A DNA stretch of 64,000 bases. Source: Bacillus sp. FJAT-45350 (GTDB lineage: Bacteria; Bacillota; Bacilli; Bacillales; NISU01). Made by a program: the position numbers and the translations under genes. Location of the stretch: NCBI RefSeq assembly GCF_002335805.1, contig NZ_NISU01000001.1:1620079-1684078 (forward strand), given 5' to 3'. The notes under the pieces are model-generated. The model saw only the letters and a program-made list of their open reading frames with translations, ran no database searches and was not told the DNA's origin. This document shows positions 47,125-56,183 of this stretch, in pieces (position 1 is the first letter of the stretch; each line of letters begins with the position of its first letter).

Positions 47125-47280
47125 AAAAAACCGCCGCAAATTTCAGATCTATTGTTGTAAAACAATATCATTGAAAGTGGCGACGGTTAGTATCAAGCAG
47201 GTTCACTACTATAGGACCAACTAGGACGCTTAATTTAGCATGTTCTATTTTAGACCGATGACAGGTTCGCTATCTCGCAT
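47125..47280 (-). promoter_or_regulatory. Candidate cis-regulatory RNA (element A) ahead of the OFA transporter
   Basis: In transcript order it shows hairpin GATAG-CGAAC-CTGTC (47274-47260), hairpin AGTAG-TGAAC-CTGCT (47210-47196), then an intrinsic terminator with arms AACCGTCGCC... and ...GCGGCGGTT (47188-47129) plus six T. GTTGGT just upstream of the second hairpin can pair with ACTAAC that begins the terminator arm, which would make the two states exclusive. It resembles element B in the conserved loop (C/U-GA-A/C-C between AG and CUG), the flanking TTGG and the terminator design. It lies 46 bases ahead of the transporter start. The fold matches no riboswitch consensus I remember, including T-box, TPP and Moco. 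Confidence 0.6.
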
Positions 47281-47499
47281 CTGAAATGTTACATGTTTGT
47301 GAATTCTCTTAAATAATACCTTGATAGTATTTGTTTTTCAACACATTTTTTTCACAAATTGTTAACAAACATTTCATAGTTTTCTCAAAATGGTAGAAAT
47401 TCTTTAAAATTTAAAATAGTTGTCAGGTAGAAAATTATATGGTTATATTTCATTTAGAATATTTTGAGTCGGCATATACGATTACTGGAGGTGTAAAAA
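47281..47499. other. Divergent spacer before fdhD
   Basis: AT-rich spacer between element A and fdhD that must hold both promoters. No convincing sigma-A box pair can be fixed by eye. Confidence 0.3.
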
Positions 47500-48324
47500 A
47501 TGAGTAAAAATACGAGTATACAAAGGAAAATTGTACGTTATAGTGAAGCTAAGTTGAATGTGGTAGAGGATGAAATTGTAACTGAGTTTCCATTAACAAT
47601 CCTAGTAAACAATGATGAATTTGCAACGATCGTCTGTACGCCGAGTCACCTTGATGAAATGGTGGTTGGTTTTTTGGCATCAGAAGGAATCATTCGTATG
47701 AAAGATGATATAAAGGACCTGTCAATTGATGAAGGGAAAGGATTCGCCTATGTCCAATTACATTCACAACAAATAACAAATCAACAATACTATTCTAAAA
47801 GATTTATAGGCTCTTGCTGTGGAAAAAGCCGACAGTTTTATTTTCAAAATGATGTACGTACAGCTAAAACATCTACTACTAAAACAACGATTACACCAGA
47901 AGATTGCATAAGTTTGATGAAGAACTTACAAGAATCTAGTAATATGTTTCATCAGACTGGTGGAGTACATAATGCTGGGCTATGTGACTCTACTACTATG
48001 TTGGTTAGTCGAACAGATATTGGTAGACATAATGCCATAGACAAACTTTTTGGATATAGTATAATTCATAAGATACCCGTACGAGACAAAATACTTGTTT
48101 TTAGTGGAAGAATATCTTCTGAGGTTTTAACAAAAGCCGCAAAAATTGGTGTTGGCATTATTTTATCAAAGTCGGCTCCAACTGATTTGGCGATACAACT
48201 TGCAGAAGATTTAAATATAACGGCAGTTGGTTTTATCCGTGGTTCGTCCTTTAATATCTATTCTCATCCTGAGCGGATCGTTTTATTAGCAGAACAGAAA
48301 AAGGAGGATACGAATAGTGAATAA
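47500..48324 (+). CDS. fdhD: Sulfur carrier/sulfurtransferase FdhD
   Basis: Needed to activate formate dehydrogenases by transferring sulfur from cysteine desulfurase to the molybdenum cofactor, 274 aa. The Cys pair is in [12 protein letters not shown] (about 107-118), and the domain shows [30 protein letters not shown] near the N-terminus, HNAGLCDS and [15 protein letters not shown], then [25 protein letters not shown] precedes the ATG. It overlaps moaA by eight bases. It is divergent from the transporter-yrhF-molybdoenzyme operon and almost certainly serves that enzyme. Confidence 0.92.
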   Translation: MSKNTSIQRKIVRYSEAKLNVVEDEIVTEFPLTILVNNDEFATIVCTPSHLDEMVVGFLASEGIIRMKDDIKDLSIDEGKGFAYVQLHSQQITNQQYYSKRFIGSCCGKSRQFYFQNDVRTAKTSTTKTTITPEDCISLMKNLQESSNMFHQTGGVHNAGLCDSTTMLVSRTDIGRHNAIDKLFGYSIIHKIPVRDKILVFSGRISSEVLTKAAKIGVGIILSKSAPTDLAIQLAEDLNITAVGFIRGSSFNIYSHPERIVLLAEQKKEDTNSE

Positions 48325-49333
48325 TCAACCGATACTAGATAAATTAGAACGTCCCTTAAGAGATTTACGAATCTCTGTAACTGATAAATGTAATTTTCGC
48401 TGTAGTTATTGTATGCCTGCTGAATTATTTGGCTCGGATTACCCTTTTCTTCAGCGCAAAGAGCTCCTTTCATTTGAAGAAATTGAACGTTTAACAAAAA
48501 TATTTGTACAATCCCTCGGGGTTAGGAAAATTCGTATTACAGGTGGAGAACCGTTAATGCGACGGAATTTACCCGAATTAATCCACATGATTCATGAAAT
48601 TGATGGTGTCGAGGATATTGCAATGACAACAAATGCCTCTCTTCTACCTCAATATGCAATACAATTGAGAGAAGCTGGTTTAAAGCGTGTTTCTATAAGC
48701 CTCGATTCACTAGACAATGAATTATTTAAAAAGATTAACGGTAGAGATGTATCTGTGGAAACTGTACTAGCTGGTATTGATGCAGCTAGTAATGCAGGTC
48801 TACAAGTTAAAATTAATATGGTTGTAAAACGTGGAATGAATGAAAAAGAAGTTGTTCCGATGGCAAAATTCTTTCGTGAAAAGGGACCTATACTACGTTT
48901 TATCGAGTTTATGGATGTTGGGAATACTAACGAATGGAAACTTGATGATGTTTATTCGAAGCAACAAATTATAGAAGATATTAACAAAGTTATGCCCCTC
49001 TCCCCTATTTCTCAAAACTATACTGGTGAAGTAGCGAAGCGTTATAAATATAATGATTCTGATGGAGAAATTGGCGTTATATCATCTGTGACAGATGCAT
49101 TCTGTGGTAGCTGCAATCGTGCTCGCTTATCTGCAGATGGAAAACTATATACATGCTTGTTCTCTTCGGTTGGCCACGACATTAGAGAGCCAGTACGTTC
49201 AACAATGACAGACATAGAAGTTGCCAACTACTTACAATCTATCTGGAATAAACGAGATGATCGGTATTCGGAAGACCGAGAACAACTTCAAGCTACAAGG
49301 AAAAAGGTTGAAATGTCCCATATTGGCGGTTAG
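48317..49333 (+). CDS. moaA: GTP 3',8-cyclase MoaA (molybdenum cofactor synthesis)
   Basis: Radical SAM enzyme of the first step of molybdopterin synthesis, 338 aa. The SAM cluster is [10 protein letters not shown] (about residues 25-34), the second cluster Cys residues lie in [21 protein letters not shown] (C-x2-C-x13-C), and the protein ends in the conserved Gly-Gly (MSHIGG). It starts with GTG nine bases after AAGGAGG, inside the end of fdhD, so translation is coupled. It supplies cofactor for the nearby molybdoenzyme. Confidence 0.93.
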   Translation: MNNQPILDKLERPLRDLRISVTDKCNFRCSYCMPAELFGSDYPFLQRKELLSFEEIERLTKIFVQSLGVRKIRITGGEPLMRRNLPELIHMIHEIDGVEDIAMTTNASLLPQYAIQLREAGLKRVSISLDSLDNELFKKINGRDVSVETVLAGIDAASNAGLQVKINMVVKRGMNEKEVVPMAKFFREKGPILRFIEFMDVGNTNEWKLDDVYSKQQIIEDINKVMPLSPISQNYTGEVAKRYKYNDSDGEIGVISSVTDAFCGSCNRARLSADGKLYTCLFSSVGHDIREPVRSTMTDIEVANYLQSIWNKRDDRYSEDREQLQATRKKVEMSHIGG

Positions 49334-49378
49334 AATGAGCTATAATGGCATGTTCAATCAATAAAGGGGGAAATTGGA

Positions 49379-49603
49379 ATGAGTTCATGTAAATTAGACC
49401 ATCCGGTAGAAGATGTTCGTAAAAAGCTTGCTGATCAGAAAACGTTTTTACCTGTAGAATTAGTTGAAGGTACGTCAAAACTATTAGATCAAGGACCTTC
49501 TCAACAAGTGTTAAATGAAGTATTTCACCTTCTTAAGAAATACGATTTATCATCTAAGGAAGAACAACAATCACGAAATGAGCAATTGAAGAAGTATATA
49601 TAA
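49379..49603 (+). CDS. Small conserved protein after moaA, function unknown, 74 aa
   Basis: Short, mostly helical, charged protein with one Cys near the N-terminus (MSSCKLDHPVEDVRKKLADQ). It has a strong AAAGGGGGAA ribosome site and lies 45 bases after moaA before a terminator, so it is the last gene of the fdhD-moaA unit. No family is recognised. A link to molybdoenzyme maturation is suggested by position only. Confidence 0.65.
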   Translation: MSSCKLDHPVEDVRKKLADQKTFLPVELVEGTSKLLDQGPSQQVLNEVFHLLKKYDLSSKEEQQSRNEQLKKYI

Positions 49604-49614
49604 GAATATAAAAC

Positions 49615-49643
49615 AAGGCTGTCTCACTTTTGAGACAGCCTTT
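49615..49643 (+). terminator. Terminator of the fdhD-moaA operon
   Basis: AAGGCTGTCTCA pairs perfectly with TGAGACAGCCTT across a 4-base loop, then T-rich sequence. Confidence 0.9.
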
Positions 49644-49710
49644 ACTCTTTTTTACTGTGGACTTTAATCAGTTAAGTTGAAGGGATAATGAAGCTCTTTC
49701 AAATGATTCT

Positions 49711-49812
49711 TTATTTCACCTTTTGTTTACGGTCTTCCATTTGGGGTGGCTCTTCCATCCAACCATTTTTGATCATAATTTTTCCACCCTTATGGGCATA
49801 TTCAAATATGTC
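49711..49812 (-). pseudogene. C-terminal remnant of a coat-protein-F/DUF3231-like gene
   Basis: The minus-strand frame reads DIFEYAHKGGKIMIKNGWMEEP then PQMEDRKQKVK and a stop. The pattern of a small helix followed by GWMEEPPQ..DRK is typical of the C-terminus of spore-coat CotF/DUF3231-like proteins. A stop codon lies directly before it, and no start is available, so this is a decayed tail. It sits in the 724-base gap 49604-50327, which otherwise holds the fragment at 50011 and a terminator. Confidence 0.5.
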
Positions 49813-50010
49813 TTACATGAAAATTGACATTTTGGTTAGTAAGTCATTTCTTAAACTAAAAGCAGATCCAAGTGAGTTACTCCCCATAGAAAAACTACAA
49901 AAAAGACTTGTACAATACATCATCAGTTTATCGGAAAATGGAGCAACTGTTGAACGAGTCGCACGCCCACCTGCCGGCTGAGGGGTTGGTATATCAACTT
50001 GAAGTAACAA

Positions 50011-50139
50011 TTCACTAAAGCAGGATACCATCATTCCTCTGGTAGAGGATTTGCGTTAGTTGTCGTCGTTATCATCCTACTACTAATACTCGGTGCAATG
50101 TGGTACTACTCTCATTCAAGAACTCCGAAAGCTTATTAA
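50011..50139 (+). pseudogene. Remnant of a small YjcZ-like sporulation peptide gene
   Basis: The frame encodes GRGFALVVVVIILLLILGAM with a short polar tail, like the Gly-rich, single-span YjcZ-family sporulation peptides. There is no in-frame start codon after the preceding stop, so the 5' end appears lost. It may be dead, or use an unrecognised start. Confidence 0.4.
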
Positions 50140-50178
50140 ACCATGCTAAAATTTAAAGGCTATGCTATTGAAAAGAGA

Positions 50179-50211
50179 GTCTGAAAAAGTGTGATTTTCA
50201 CTTTTTCAGAC
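50179..50211 (+). terminator. Hairpin terminator of the shared AAAAAGTG type
   Basis: GTCTGAAAAAGTG pairs perfectly with CACTTTTTCAGAC. The inner sequence is the same as in hairpins at 15.4, 27.5, 42.8 and 61.0 kb. Confidence 0.7.
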
Positions 50212-50327
50212 CCCTTAATGAAAAATGGCATAGCTTTTTTCCAATTCACAAGAATAGTTTTCAATTCCATACATTGTTTTCCTATTTTTGGAGAAAATAA
50301 TGGCAAATGATTTTGGAGGATTGCCTA

Positions 50328-51869
50328 ATGAATAACAATGAAACAAATCATCAATGGGACAAACAGCCTGAACCATACTGGAGAAAAAATATAGATATCG
50401 CCTCTTTCGATTCCTTAAATGAAGATGTAACAGTAGATGTTGGGATTGTAGGTGGAGGAATTACAGGTATCACTACTGCTTATTTACTCAGTAAAGAAGG
50501 CGTAAAAGTTGCTTTAATTGACTCAGATCCAATTTTAAATGGCACGACAGGTCATACAACTGCAAAAGTTACAACACAGCATGGTGTTATTTACGATGAG
50601 TTAATACAGCATTTTGGATTAGAAAAAACGCAACAATACTACCAAGCTAACGATAAAGCGCGTGGATTTATTAAAGATACAATTCAACTACTAAGGATTG
50701 ACTGTGATTGGGAGGAACAAGACGCTTACATATATACGAATCAAGAGAAAGAGTTAAGCAAGCTAACAAAAGAAGCACAAGCTTATGAAAAATTAAATAT
50801 TAGTGGAAGAATCGTTCCTTCTATGCCACTTGATATACCAATGATTTCAGCACTTGTCATGGATAAACAAGCCCAATTTCATCCGTTAAAATACTTATTC
50901 CCTCTTACGCAGAAAATTCTTGAAGCTGGAGGTAAAATTTATGAAAATACGACTGCCCTTGACATTGAGGAAACCGCAACTTACGCCAACATCATTACAA
51001 GCAAGGGTCATAATGTTAGATGCGAAAAAGTTATCTCATGCTCTCATTACCCGTTTAATGATGGAAATGGACTTTATTTCACCAGACTTCATGCTGAGCG
51101 TTCTTATGTTGTAGCAATGAAATCAAACAAGCCTTACCCTGGAGGAATGTATCTTAGCTCTGAAAGCCCGAGTCGTTCTGTACGTACAACTCCGATTGGA
51201 GATGATAATCTACTACTCATCGGTGGCGAAGGCCATAAAACAGGACAAGGAATAAACACAATGAAGCATTATGAAGCACTTGCTGACTTCGGAAAAGAAG
51301 TTCTAGGACTAACGGATATTCACACACGCTGGTCTGCTCAAGATATCTATACTTTAGACAATGTCCCTTATGTTGGTCAGATGACTTCAACGAATGACAC
51401 TATCCTTGTCGCAACTGGATACCGTAAATGGGGTATGACAAATGGAACAGCTGCTGCGATGATGCTTAAAGAGTTAATCATTAATGGCAAGAACCCATAT
51501 GAAGAAACATTTACACCGTCAAGATTTAAAGCAGATCCGAGTATTAAAACATTTGTAACACAGAATACGGATGTAGCAGTTGAATTTGTAAAAGGAAAAG
51601 TTGGTTTAGGACAAATCCACCCCGAGCAAGTTAAAAATGGTGAAGCTGCTCATGTAAGTATTAATGGCCAAAAAACATGTGCTTATCGGGATGATAATGG
51701 TGAACTACATTTAGTTGATGCTACTTGTAAGCACCTTGGCTGTGAGGTTGAATGGAATGAAGGAGAAAAAACATGGGATTGCCCTTGCCATGGCTCGAGG
51801 TACACGATTCAAGGCGATATAGTAAATGGTCCCACGGTTGAACCTTTGGATGAACGAAAAATAGACTAA
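50328..51869 (+). CDS. yhfW: FAD-dependent oxidoreductase with Rieske domain (YhfW-like)
   Basis: 513-residue fusion of a DAO-type flavoprotein and a Rieske [2Fe-2S] domain. The FAD-binding motif DVGIVGGGITGITTAYLLSKEG lies near residue 37. The Rieske ligands are CKH near 468 and CPCH near 486, with the usual spacing between the pairs. Electrons probably pass between flavin and the iron-sulfur cluster; the substrate is not known. It matches Bacillus YhfW. The start at 50328 has GGAGG eight bases upstream; an in-frame start at 50307 has none. Single gene. Confidence 0.88.
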   Translation: MNNNETNHQWDKQPEPYWRKNIDIASFDSLNEDVTVDVGIVGGGITGITTAYLLSKEGVKVALIDSDPILNGTTGHTTAKVTTQHGVIYDELIQHFGLEKTQQYYQANDKARGFIKDTIQLLRIDCDWEEQDAYIYTNQEKELSKLTKEAQAYEKLNISGRIVPSMPLDIPMISALVMDKQAQFHPLKYLFPLTQKILEAGGKIYENTTALDIEETATYANIITSKGHNVRCEKVISCSHYPFNDGNGLYFTRLHAERSYVVAMKSNKPYPGGMYLSSESPSRSVRTTPIGDDNLLLIGGEGHKTGQGINTMKHYEALADFGKEVLGLTDIHTRWSAQDIYTLDNVPYVGQMTSTNDTILVATGYRKWGMTNGTAAAMMLKELIINGKNPYEETFTPSRFKADPSIKTFVTQNTDVAVEFVKGKVGLGQIHPEQVKNGEAAHVSINGQKTCAYRDDNGELHLVDATCKHLGCEVEWNEGEKTWDCPCHGSRYTIQGDIVNGPTVEPLDERKID

Positions 51870-51916
51870 AAAATACGAGAGCACTGAAAAAAAAGTCTGT
51901 TTCAGAAGAGGCTGAT

Positions 51917-52507
51917 TTAATGCAAATCTGCCTCTTCCCCTTGTTTATCATTTAACATATCCCCCGCTCGTTTTATTGTTACTAAAAGCATAATCTCAAC
52001 AACAAAGAATGTAATGAGCATAACAATAACTAAAAATGCGGCAAGATGCATTTGAACACTTATGAGGAATGGTTGGATTAAAAGAAGTATTACATTTACA
52101 ACTAGATAAATATTCCACGTAAACGTAGTTCTTGTGAGAAGTTCATGTAATCCGTTCCCTTTTGCCATTTCGTAGATTGCCTTGATAATGTAATATACCA
52201 TAAATAATTTCAGCACGTTCTCAATCGTATAAACAACCAATATAAATGTGGATGCGACTGTCACAGTTACACCTTCTACAGCCCCACCTTGAGCTTCATA
52301 GATTGAAAATATAGAAATAAAGACAAGAATGTAAGCGAAAGGTCTTGCTTTTCCAAATATTTCGTTTTGGCTTACTAACAGTCCTAGACTTGAAACAACC
52401 ATCATATAGCCTATAAAGTCAGGTAAAATGTCTAAGCCATTTAATCGAAAACTAAGAAAAACAAGAAGTAACCCCCAAAATAATCTGTGATAACCTTTTC
52501 TATACAT
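51917..52507 (-). CDS. Membrane protein, five or more predicted spans, 196 aa
   Basis: Hydrophobic protein with segments at about residues 8-25, 28-48, 55-72, 80-110 and 128-180, and a short charged C-terminus. Its ATG immediately follows the stop of the upstream gene, so the two are translated together. The opening RLFWGLLLVFLSFRLNGLDILPDFIGYMMV suggests a small family of Bacillus membrane proteins, but I cannot name it. The gene ends just before a short repeat-like sequence (51883-51900). Confidence 0.65.
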   Translation of the reverse strand: MYRKGYHRLFWGLLLVFLSFRLNGLDILPDFIGYMMVVSSLGLLVSQNEIFGKARPFAYILVFISIFSIYEAQGGAVEGVTVTVASTFILVVYTIENVLKLFMVYYIIKAIYEMAKGNGLHELLTRTTFTWNIYLVVNVILLLIQPFLISVQMHLAAFLVIVMLITFFVVEIMLLVTIKRAGDMLNDKQGEEADLH

Positions 52508-53404
52508 TTAAGAGTCACTTCCTTCTTTAATTAAATCCTTTACAGTTCCTTCATCCAAATAAGGAGTATAATGTATATTTGTTGTTTGACTAAATTCTAT
52601 TCCAGCTTCTGTTTCAAATAGCAAACTTGTATCTAGTTTGTAAAAATGAGTACTTTCAATTTCATTTCGGAACCTAAAGGCATAAGAAAGTTTAAAATGA
52701 TCCCCTTTGGTAAAAGTAACAGGCAATGAAGTTTTATTAGCATAGTCATGAGGTAATTTATCAGTAAAATAATTTAGATTCCCTCTACTATATAGAATTT
52801 CTTGATTTTTTTCGATTGTAACAAGTAAAGAGTCTACCAAGAATTCTTCATAAGGTATTTGTACGTCTATTAAATGCAATGGCTCTTGAATGCCGAACAT
52901 ATCAAAGCCTGTGTGATCTGAACCACTCCCACTTGAACGGTAGTCGACTAAATTTTCTTGAACGACTTCTCGTTCTTTGATATCTCGAATGCGAATAGTA
53001 CCTATGTTAACACTTTCACTGTCGCCATTACTGTAATGTACAATCATATCCTCAAAATCTAGTGTATCAAATAGTTCAGAGTCTATACGAATCATCAACT
53101 TCATCAACACTGTATGGGTGAAATGCTGATGAGGGTAATTTCCTTCAATATGGACATAGTCTACTCCAGGTATATCTACCCGGTAAATATAGTTTCCTTC
53201 CTGATAATTGGAATTGGTTAGATAATATAACTCGACGTAATTTGTGTCACCCCAACTCAATACATCATAATAATGCTCCATAAATAAGGGCTTAGACAGT
53301 TGATGACTTTTGTAGTATAGAATATTTCCTGTCCAAAGAATGGCAAGGATTATTAAGCCAATAACAACTGTCGTTTTGTTAAAAGATAAAAGTTTATTTG
53401 TCAT
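52508..53404 (-). CDS. Membrane-anchored extracytoplasmic protein, 298 aa, function unknown
   Basis: One membrane span at about residues 12-30 (VVIGLIILAILWTGNILYY) without a lipobox, followed by a soluble, beta-rich domain rich in Tyr, His and Asp (for example HIEGNYPHQHFTHTVLMKL). This looks like an uncleaved anchor with the domain outside the cell. AAAGGAG lies before the ATG. It is first in a two-gene operon with the polytopic protein at 51917. No family is recognised. Confidence 0.65.
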   Translation of the reverse strand: MTNKLLSFNKTTVVIGLIILAILWTGNILYYKSHQLSKPLFMEHYYDVLSWGDTNYVELYYLTNSNYQEGNYIYRVDIPGVDYVHIEGNYPHQHFTHTVLMKLMIRIDSELFDTLDFEDMIVHYSNGDSESVNIGTIRIRDIKEREVVQENLVDYRSSGSGSDHTGFDMFGIQEPLHLIDVQIPYEEFLVDSLLVTIEKNQEILYSRGNLNYFTDKLPHDYANKTSLPVTFTKGDHFKLSYAFRFRNEIESTHFYKLDTSLLFETEAGIEFSQTTNIHYTPYLDEGTVKDLIKEGSDS

Positions 53405-53534
53405 ATAAAAACTCCTTTAATAATGTATCTACTTTGTTTACGTCCATCGCAAATGATTAGTTTCAGAAAACGAATACAAACCTAATTTTTACACAAATTA
53501 ACTTTATTAGAAAGATTTTTTTAGGAGGAATTAG

Positions 53535-53723
53535 ATGAAGTACGAGGAATTAAAACAGGTCATACTGCTCGTTCAAGACGCTAAAAATATTGGCTGGGAT
53601 TTTACTCAAGACGGAAAGTTACTACAGGCGAATAACGGAAATTATGACCATGAACCTGTCACATTTACGAGTGAAGAGCAGTTATTAGAATGGCTTGAAG
53701 AACAATATGATGCTGAAATGTAA
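53535..53723 (+). CDS. Small acidic protein, 62 aa, function unknown
   Basis: Short soluble protein (MKYEELKQVILLVQDAKNIG at the start, ending in EEQLLEWLEEQYDAEM) with a perfect TAGGAGG ribosome site seven bases upstream and its own terminator, which argues for a real gene. The alternation of helices and a short strand (GWDFTQDGKLL) recalls small Bacillus proteins of unknown role. Confidence 0.7.
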   Translation: MKYEELKQVILLVQDAKNIGWDFTQDGKLLQANNGNYDHEPVTFTSEEQLLEWLEEQYDAEM

Positions 53724-53752
53724 TGATTTGTTACTGACTCCATTATCTAGTT

Positions 53753-53802
53753 GGATCAGAGTGAAAAAGTATGTCCACACTTTTCCACTCTGATCCTTTT
53801 TG
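53753..53802 (+). terminator. Intrinsic terminator
   Basis: GGATCAGAGTG pairs with CACTCTGATCC with further A/T pairs inside, then TTTTT. Confidence 0.88.
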
Positions 53803-53896
53803 TTCTTTGAAATGCTTTACCAATTTTCGTTTTGCGGGTTTTGTTCTTTATCACTCAATTTCTGATAAAATAAATAGAAAATGAGGAGTTAAGCTA

Positions 53897-54625
53897 ATGA
53901 AATTAATTATTAATGCTGATGATTTTGGTTATTCAAGAGGTATTAATCACGGCATAATTGATAGCTATAAGTACGGTGTACTAACAAGTGCTACGATGAT
54001 GATGAATATGCCGGGTACAGAACATGCTGTCCAACTTGCGAAGGAGCATCCTGGTTTAGGCGTTGGAGTTCACTTAGTATTAACAACGAGAAAACCTTTG
54101 CACCGAGATGTTCCTTCACTAATTTCACATGATGGCATATTTAAAACAAGAAAAGAAGTGTTTGATTTTACATCAATAAACATAGAAGATATTGAAAAGG
54201 AATGGACCGAACAAATTGAGAAGTTATTGTCCTTTGGATTGAAACCATCTCATTTAGATAGTCATCATTTTGTTCACTCTCATCCACAAATCAGTCCAGT
54301 TCTATTTAAGTTAGCTGAAAAATATCAGATTCCTGCAAGAAATCATTTTCTGGTCGAGAAACCGCCTTCTATCCGAACGACAGATGTATTTATTGATAAG
54401 TTTCATAAGGATGGTATCACATTGAAAACATTTTTTGAGCTAACACTATATAAAAATCAAACAGTTGAAGTGATGGCACATCCTGGTTATTTAGATGAGG
54501 AAATATTGAATCACTCCTCCTACTCTTTTCCAAGAACTAAGGAAGTGGTCATATTAACCTCAATGGAATTAATGAGTTGGATAGAAAAAGAACAGGTTAA
54601 ATTAATAAATTTTAACCATATATAA
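53897..54625 (+). CDS. ChbG/YdjC-type carbohydrate deacetylase, 242 aa
   Basis: Metal-dependent deacetylase of oligosaccharides such as chitobiose derivatives. The metal-binding motif NADDFGYSRGINHGI opens the protein (Asp9, Asp10), the second site is HLDSHHFVHSHP near residue 120, and a catalytic loop VEVMAHPGYLDEE follows. The length is close to the YdjC family norm. GAGGAG precedes the ATG. There is no sugar transporter nearby, so the natural substrate is open. Confidence 0.85.
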   Translation: MKLIINADDFGYSRGINHGIIDSYKYGVLTSATMMMNMPGTEHAVQLAKEHPGLGVGVHLVLTTRKPLHRDVPSLISHDGIFKTRKEVFDFTSINIEDIEKEWTEQIEKLLSFGLKPSHLDSHHFVHSHPQISPVLFKLAEKYQIPARNHFLVEKPPSIRTTDVFIDKFHKDGITLKTFFELTLYKNQTVEVMAHPGYLDEEILNHSSYSFPRTKEVVILTSMELMSWIEKEQVKLINFNHI

Positions 54626-54817
54626 ATAACCACATAGGAGTACATTTGCTATTTTGGAACGTGTTCAGTTCAGTTATTGGGGAGAAGAAAAGTAAATTCA
54701 CTTCTAACAATACATTTTAGCATATGAAACAGAAGGAAGACGAAATTTAAAGTTTTTTAATAAAGAAGCTAAAACCTCTATCTTCTTCCAAGATTTTTGG
54801 TTGGTTTTCTTTTTATA

Positions 54818-55891
54818 TTACTTTTTCAGTAATACATTAGCTTGCTTCATCACATTTGTTACTAAATCGTCAACTGTTTGATCCTTTGCTAGTCTTGGGC
54901 TTTGCCCTGACCACAATGACATGTACTGTGGGTTATTTTGACCTACTGATGCTTTTCGAATAGCGCTTGTCAGGGTGTTTTGCACTGGATAACTAGGAAG
55001 TTCGCATTCAATATCTTTCATTTTTTCAATGAATTCATTTTGAATACCTCTTGCTGATTTACCCGAAAAAGCTTTTGTCAAAGTAGTATCGTTTTCTTTT
55101 GCTTCAAGAAGTGCCTTTTTATATACTTGGTGTGCACCACTTTCTTTGCACGTAAGGAATGCTGAGCCCATTTGAACTGCTTGTGCCCCTAGGCAAAAAG
55201 CAGCCATTAAACCACGCCCATCCATAATTCCACCTGCTGCAATAACCGGTATCGTTACAGCATCAGCTACTTGCGGGATGAGTGACATGAGGCCAATCAT
55301 TCCGCTATCACAGTCTCCAGTAAATGTCCCTCGATGTCCACCAGCTTCACTTCCTTGAACGACAACTATATCCATTCCCGCTTTTTCATTAAGAATCGCT
55401 TCTTCAACAGTTGTTGCTGTTCCGATTACGATAGTTCCATTTTCTCTTAATTCGTTAATTATGTCTTTTGGCGGTAATCCAAAAGTAAACGAACATACTG
55501 GAACCTTCTCATCTCTCACTACCTTCACTTGCTCATAAAAAGTTGAAAAACCCTCCTCAGCAGTAGCAATTTGGGGGTTATCATCCTTTATCACTAATTC
55601 GTCTCGAAAAGGTTGTAATAACTCATTTGCTATCTGTAACTCATTTTCAGTAATTGTAAACTCACTTGGTATAAAGATATTGACACCAAAATTATATTTC
55701 GTCATATTGCGAACTTCTTGAATCTGTTGTTTAATTTGGCTTGCATTCATATAACCAGCGCCAATCATGCCTAATGTACCTGCATTCGATGCTGCACTTA
55801 CTAAAGCCGAGGATGTAATGCCACCTGCCATAGGTGCTTGAATGATTGGGTGTTCTATCTTTAAAAGTTCTGTTACATGGTTTTTAAACAT
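54818..55891 (-). CDS. Nitronate monooxygenase / 2-nitropropane dioxygenase-like, 357 aa
   Basis: FMN-dependent oxidase that detoxifies nitronates such as propionate-3-nitronate. The TIM-barrel motifs are visible: PIIQAPMAGGITSSALVSA at the N-terminus, VVVQGSEAGGHRG (about 175-187), PVIAAGGIMDGRGLMAAFCLGAQAVQMGSAFL in two blocks. These fit class II enzymes like Bacillus YrpB. GGGAGG lies before the ATG. Single gene, convergent with the deacetylase. Confidence 0.85.
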   Translation of the reverse strand: MFKNHVTELLKIEHPIIQAPMAGGITSSALVSAASNAGTLGMIGAGYMNASQIKQQIQEVRNMTKYNFGVNIFIPSEFTITENELQIANELLQPFRDELVIKDDNPQIATAEEGFSTFYEQVKVVRDEKVPVCSFTFGLPPKDIINELRENGTIVIGTATTVEEAILNEKAGMDIVVVQGSEAGGHRGTFTGDCDSGMIGLMSLIPQVADAVTIPVIAAGGIMDGRGLMAAFCLGAQAVQMGSAFLTCKESGAHQVYKKALLEAKENDTTLTKAFSGKSARGIQNEFIEKMKDIECELPSYPVQNTLTSAIRKASVGQNNPQYMSLWSGQSPRLAKDQTVDDLVTNVMKQANVLLKK

Positions 55892-56048
55892 TGATTATTC
55901 CTCCCACTTTACTACTTAATTTATTTTCTCAAAAAAGTACAAACAGTTCAAAATATTTTATAAATAAATTTGTTTAGGACAAGTTTTGATTTGGGTACAT
56001 CATTTATACAACAAGCAATTGCTTGATTATATAGATATAATCGAAAAG

Positions 56049-56094
56049 GCCACATGAGATTGGTTGTTCCCCCTCCCATCTCGTGAGGTCTTTT
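56049..56094 (+). ncRNA. C-rich-loop hairpin upstream of the first SASP gene
   Basis: CCACATGAGAT pairs with ATCTCGTGAGG (one mismatch, one wobble), enclosing a loop with TGTTCCCCCTCCC, and TTTTATT follows. It could be the 3' end of a small RNA or a leader attenuator. The loop CCTCC is complementary to the GGAGG of the SASP gene. A second copy lies at 56623. Confidence 0.45.
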
Positions 56095-56183
56095 ATTACA
56101 TACAATTTCCAGTTAAAAAATCTACATAAAAAACGTTAAAACGAGCAGATTAACTAGTACATCATACAAAGGAGGTCATTTAG

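Noticed and set aside
47125-47280. T-box leader
   Set aside because: The AGGGTGGNACCGCG T-box sequence and a specifier stem are absent; the terminator stem AACCGTCGCC only superficially resembles it.
47125-47280. TPP riboswitch, because of the GAACCTG string
   Set aside because: The CTGAGA box and the GCGTAGGGA segment of the TPP aptamer are missing and the gene context does not fit.
49688-49981. 97-residue plus-strand frame
   Set aside because: Overlaps the CotF-like remnant on the other strand in its first half and has no good ribosome site; the second half could be coding but there is not enough support.
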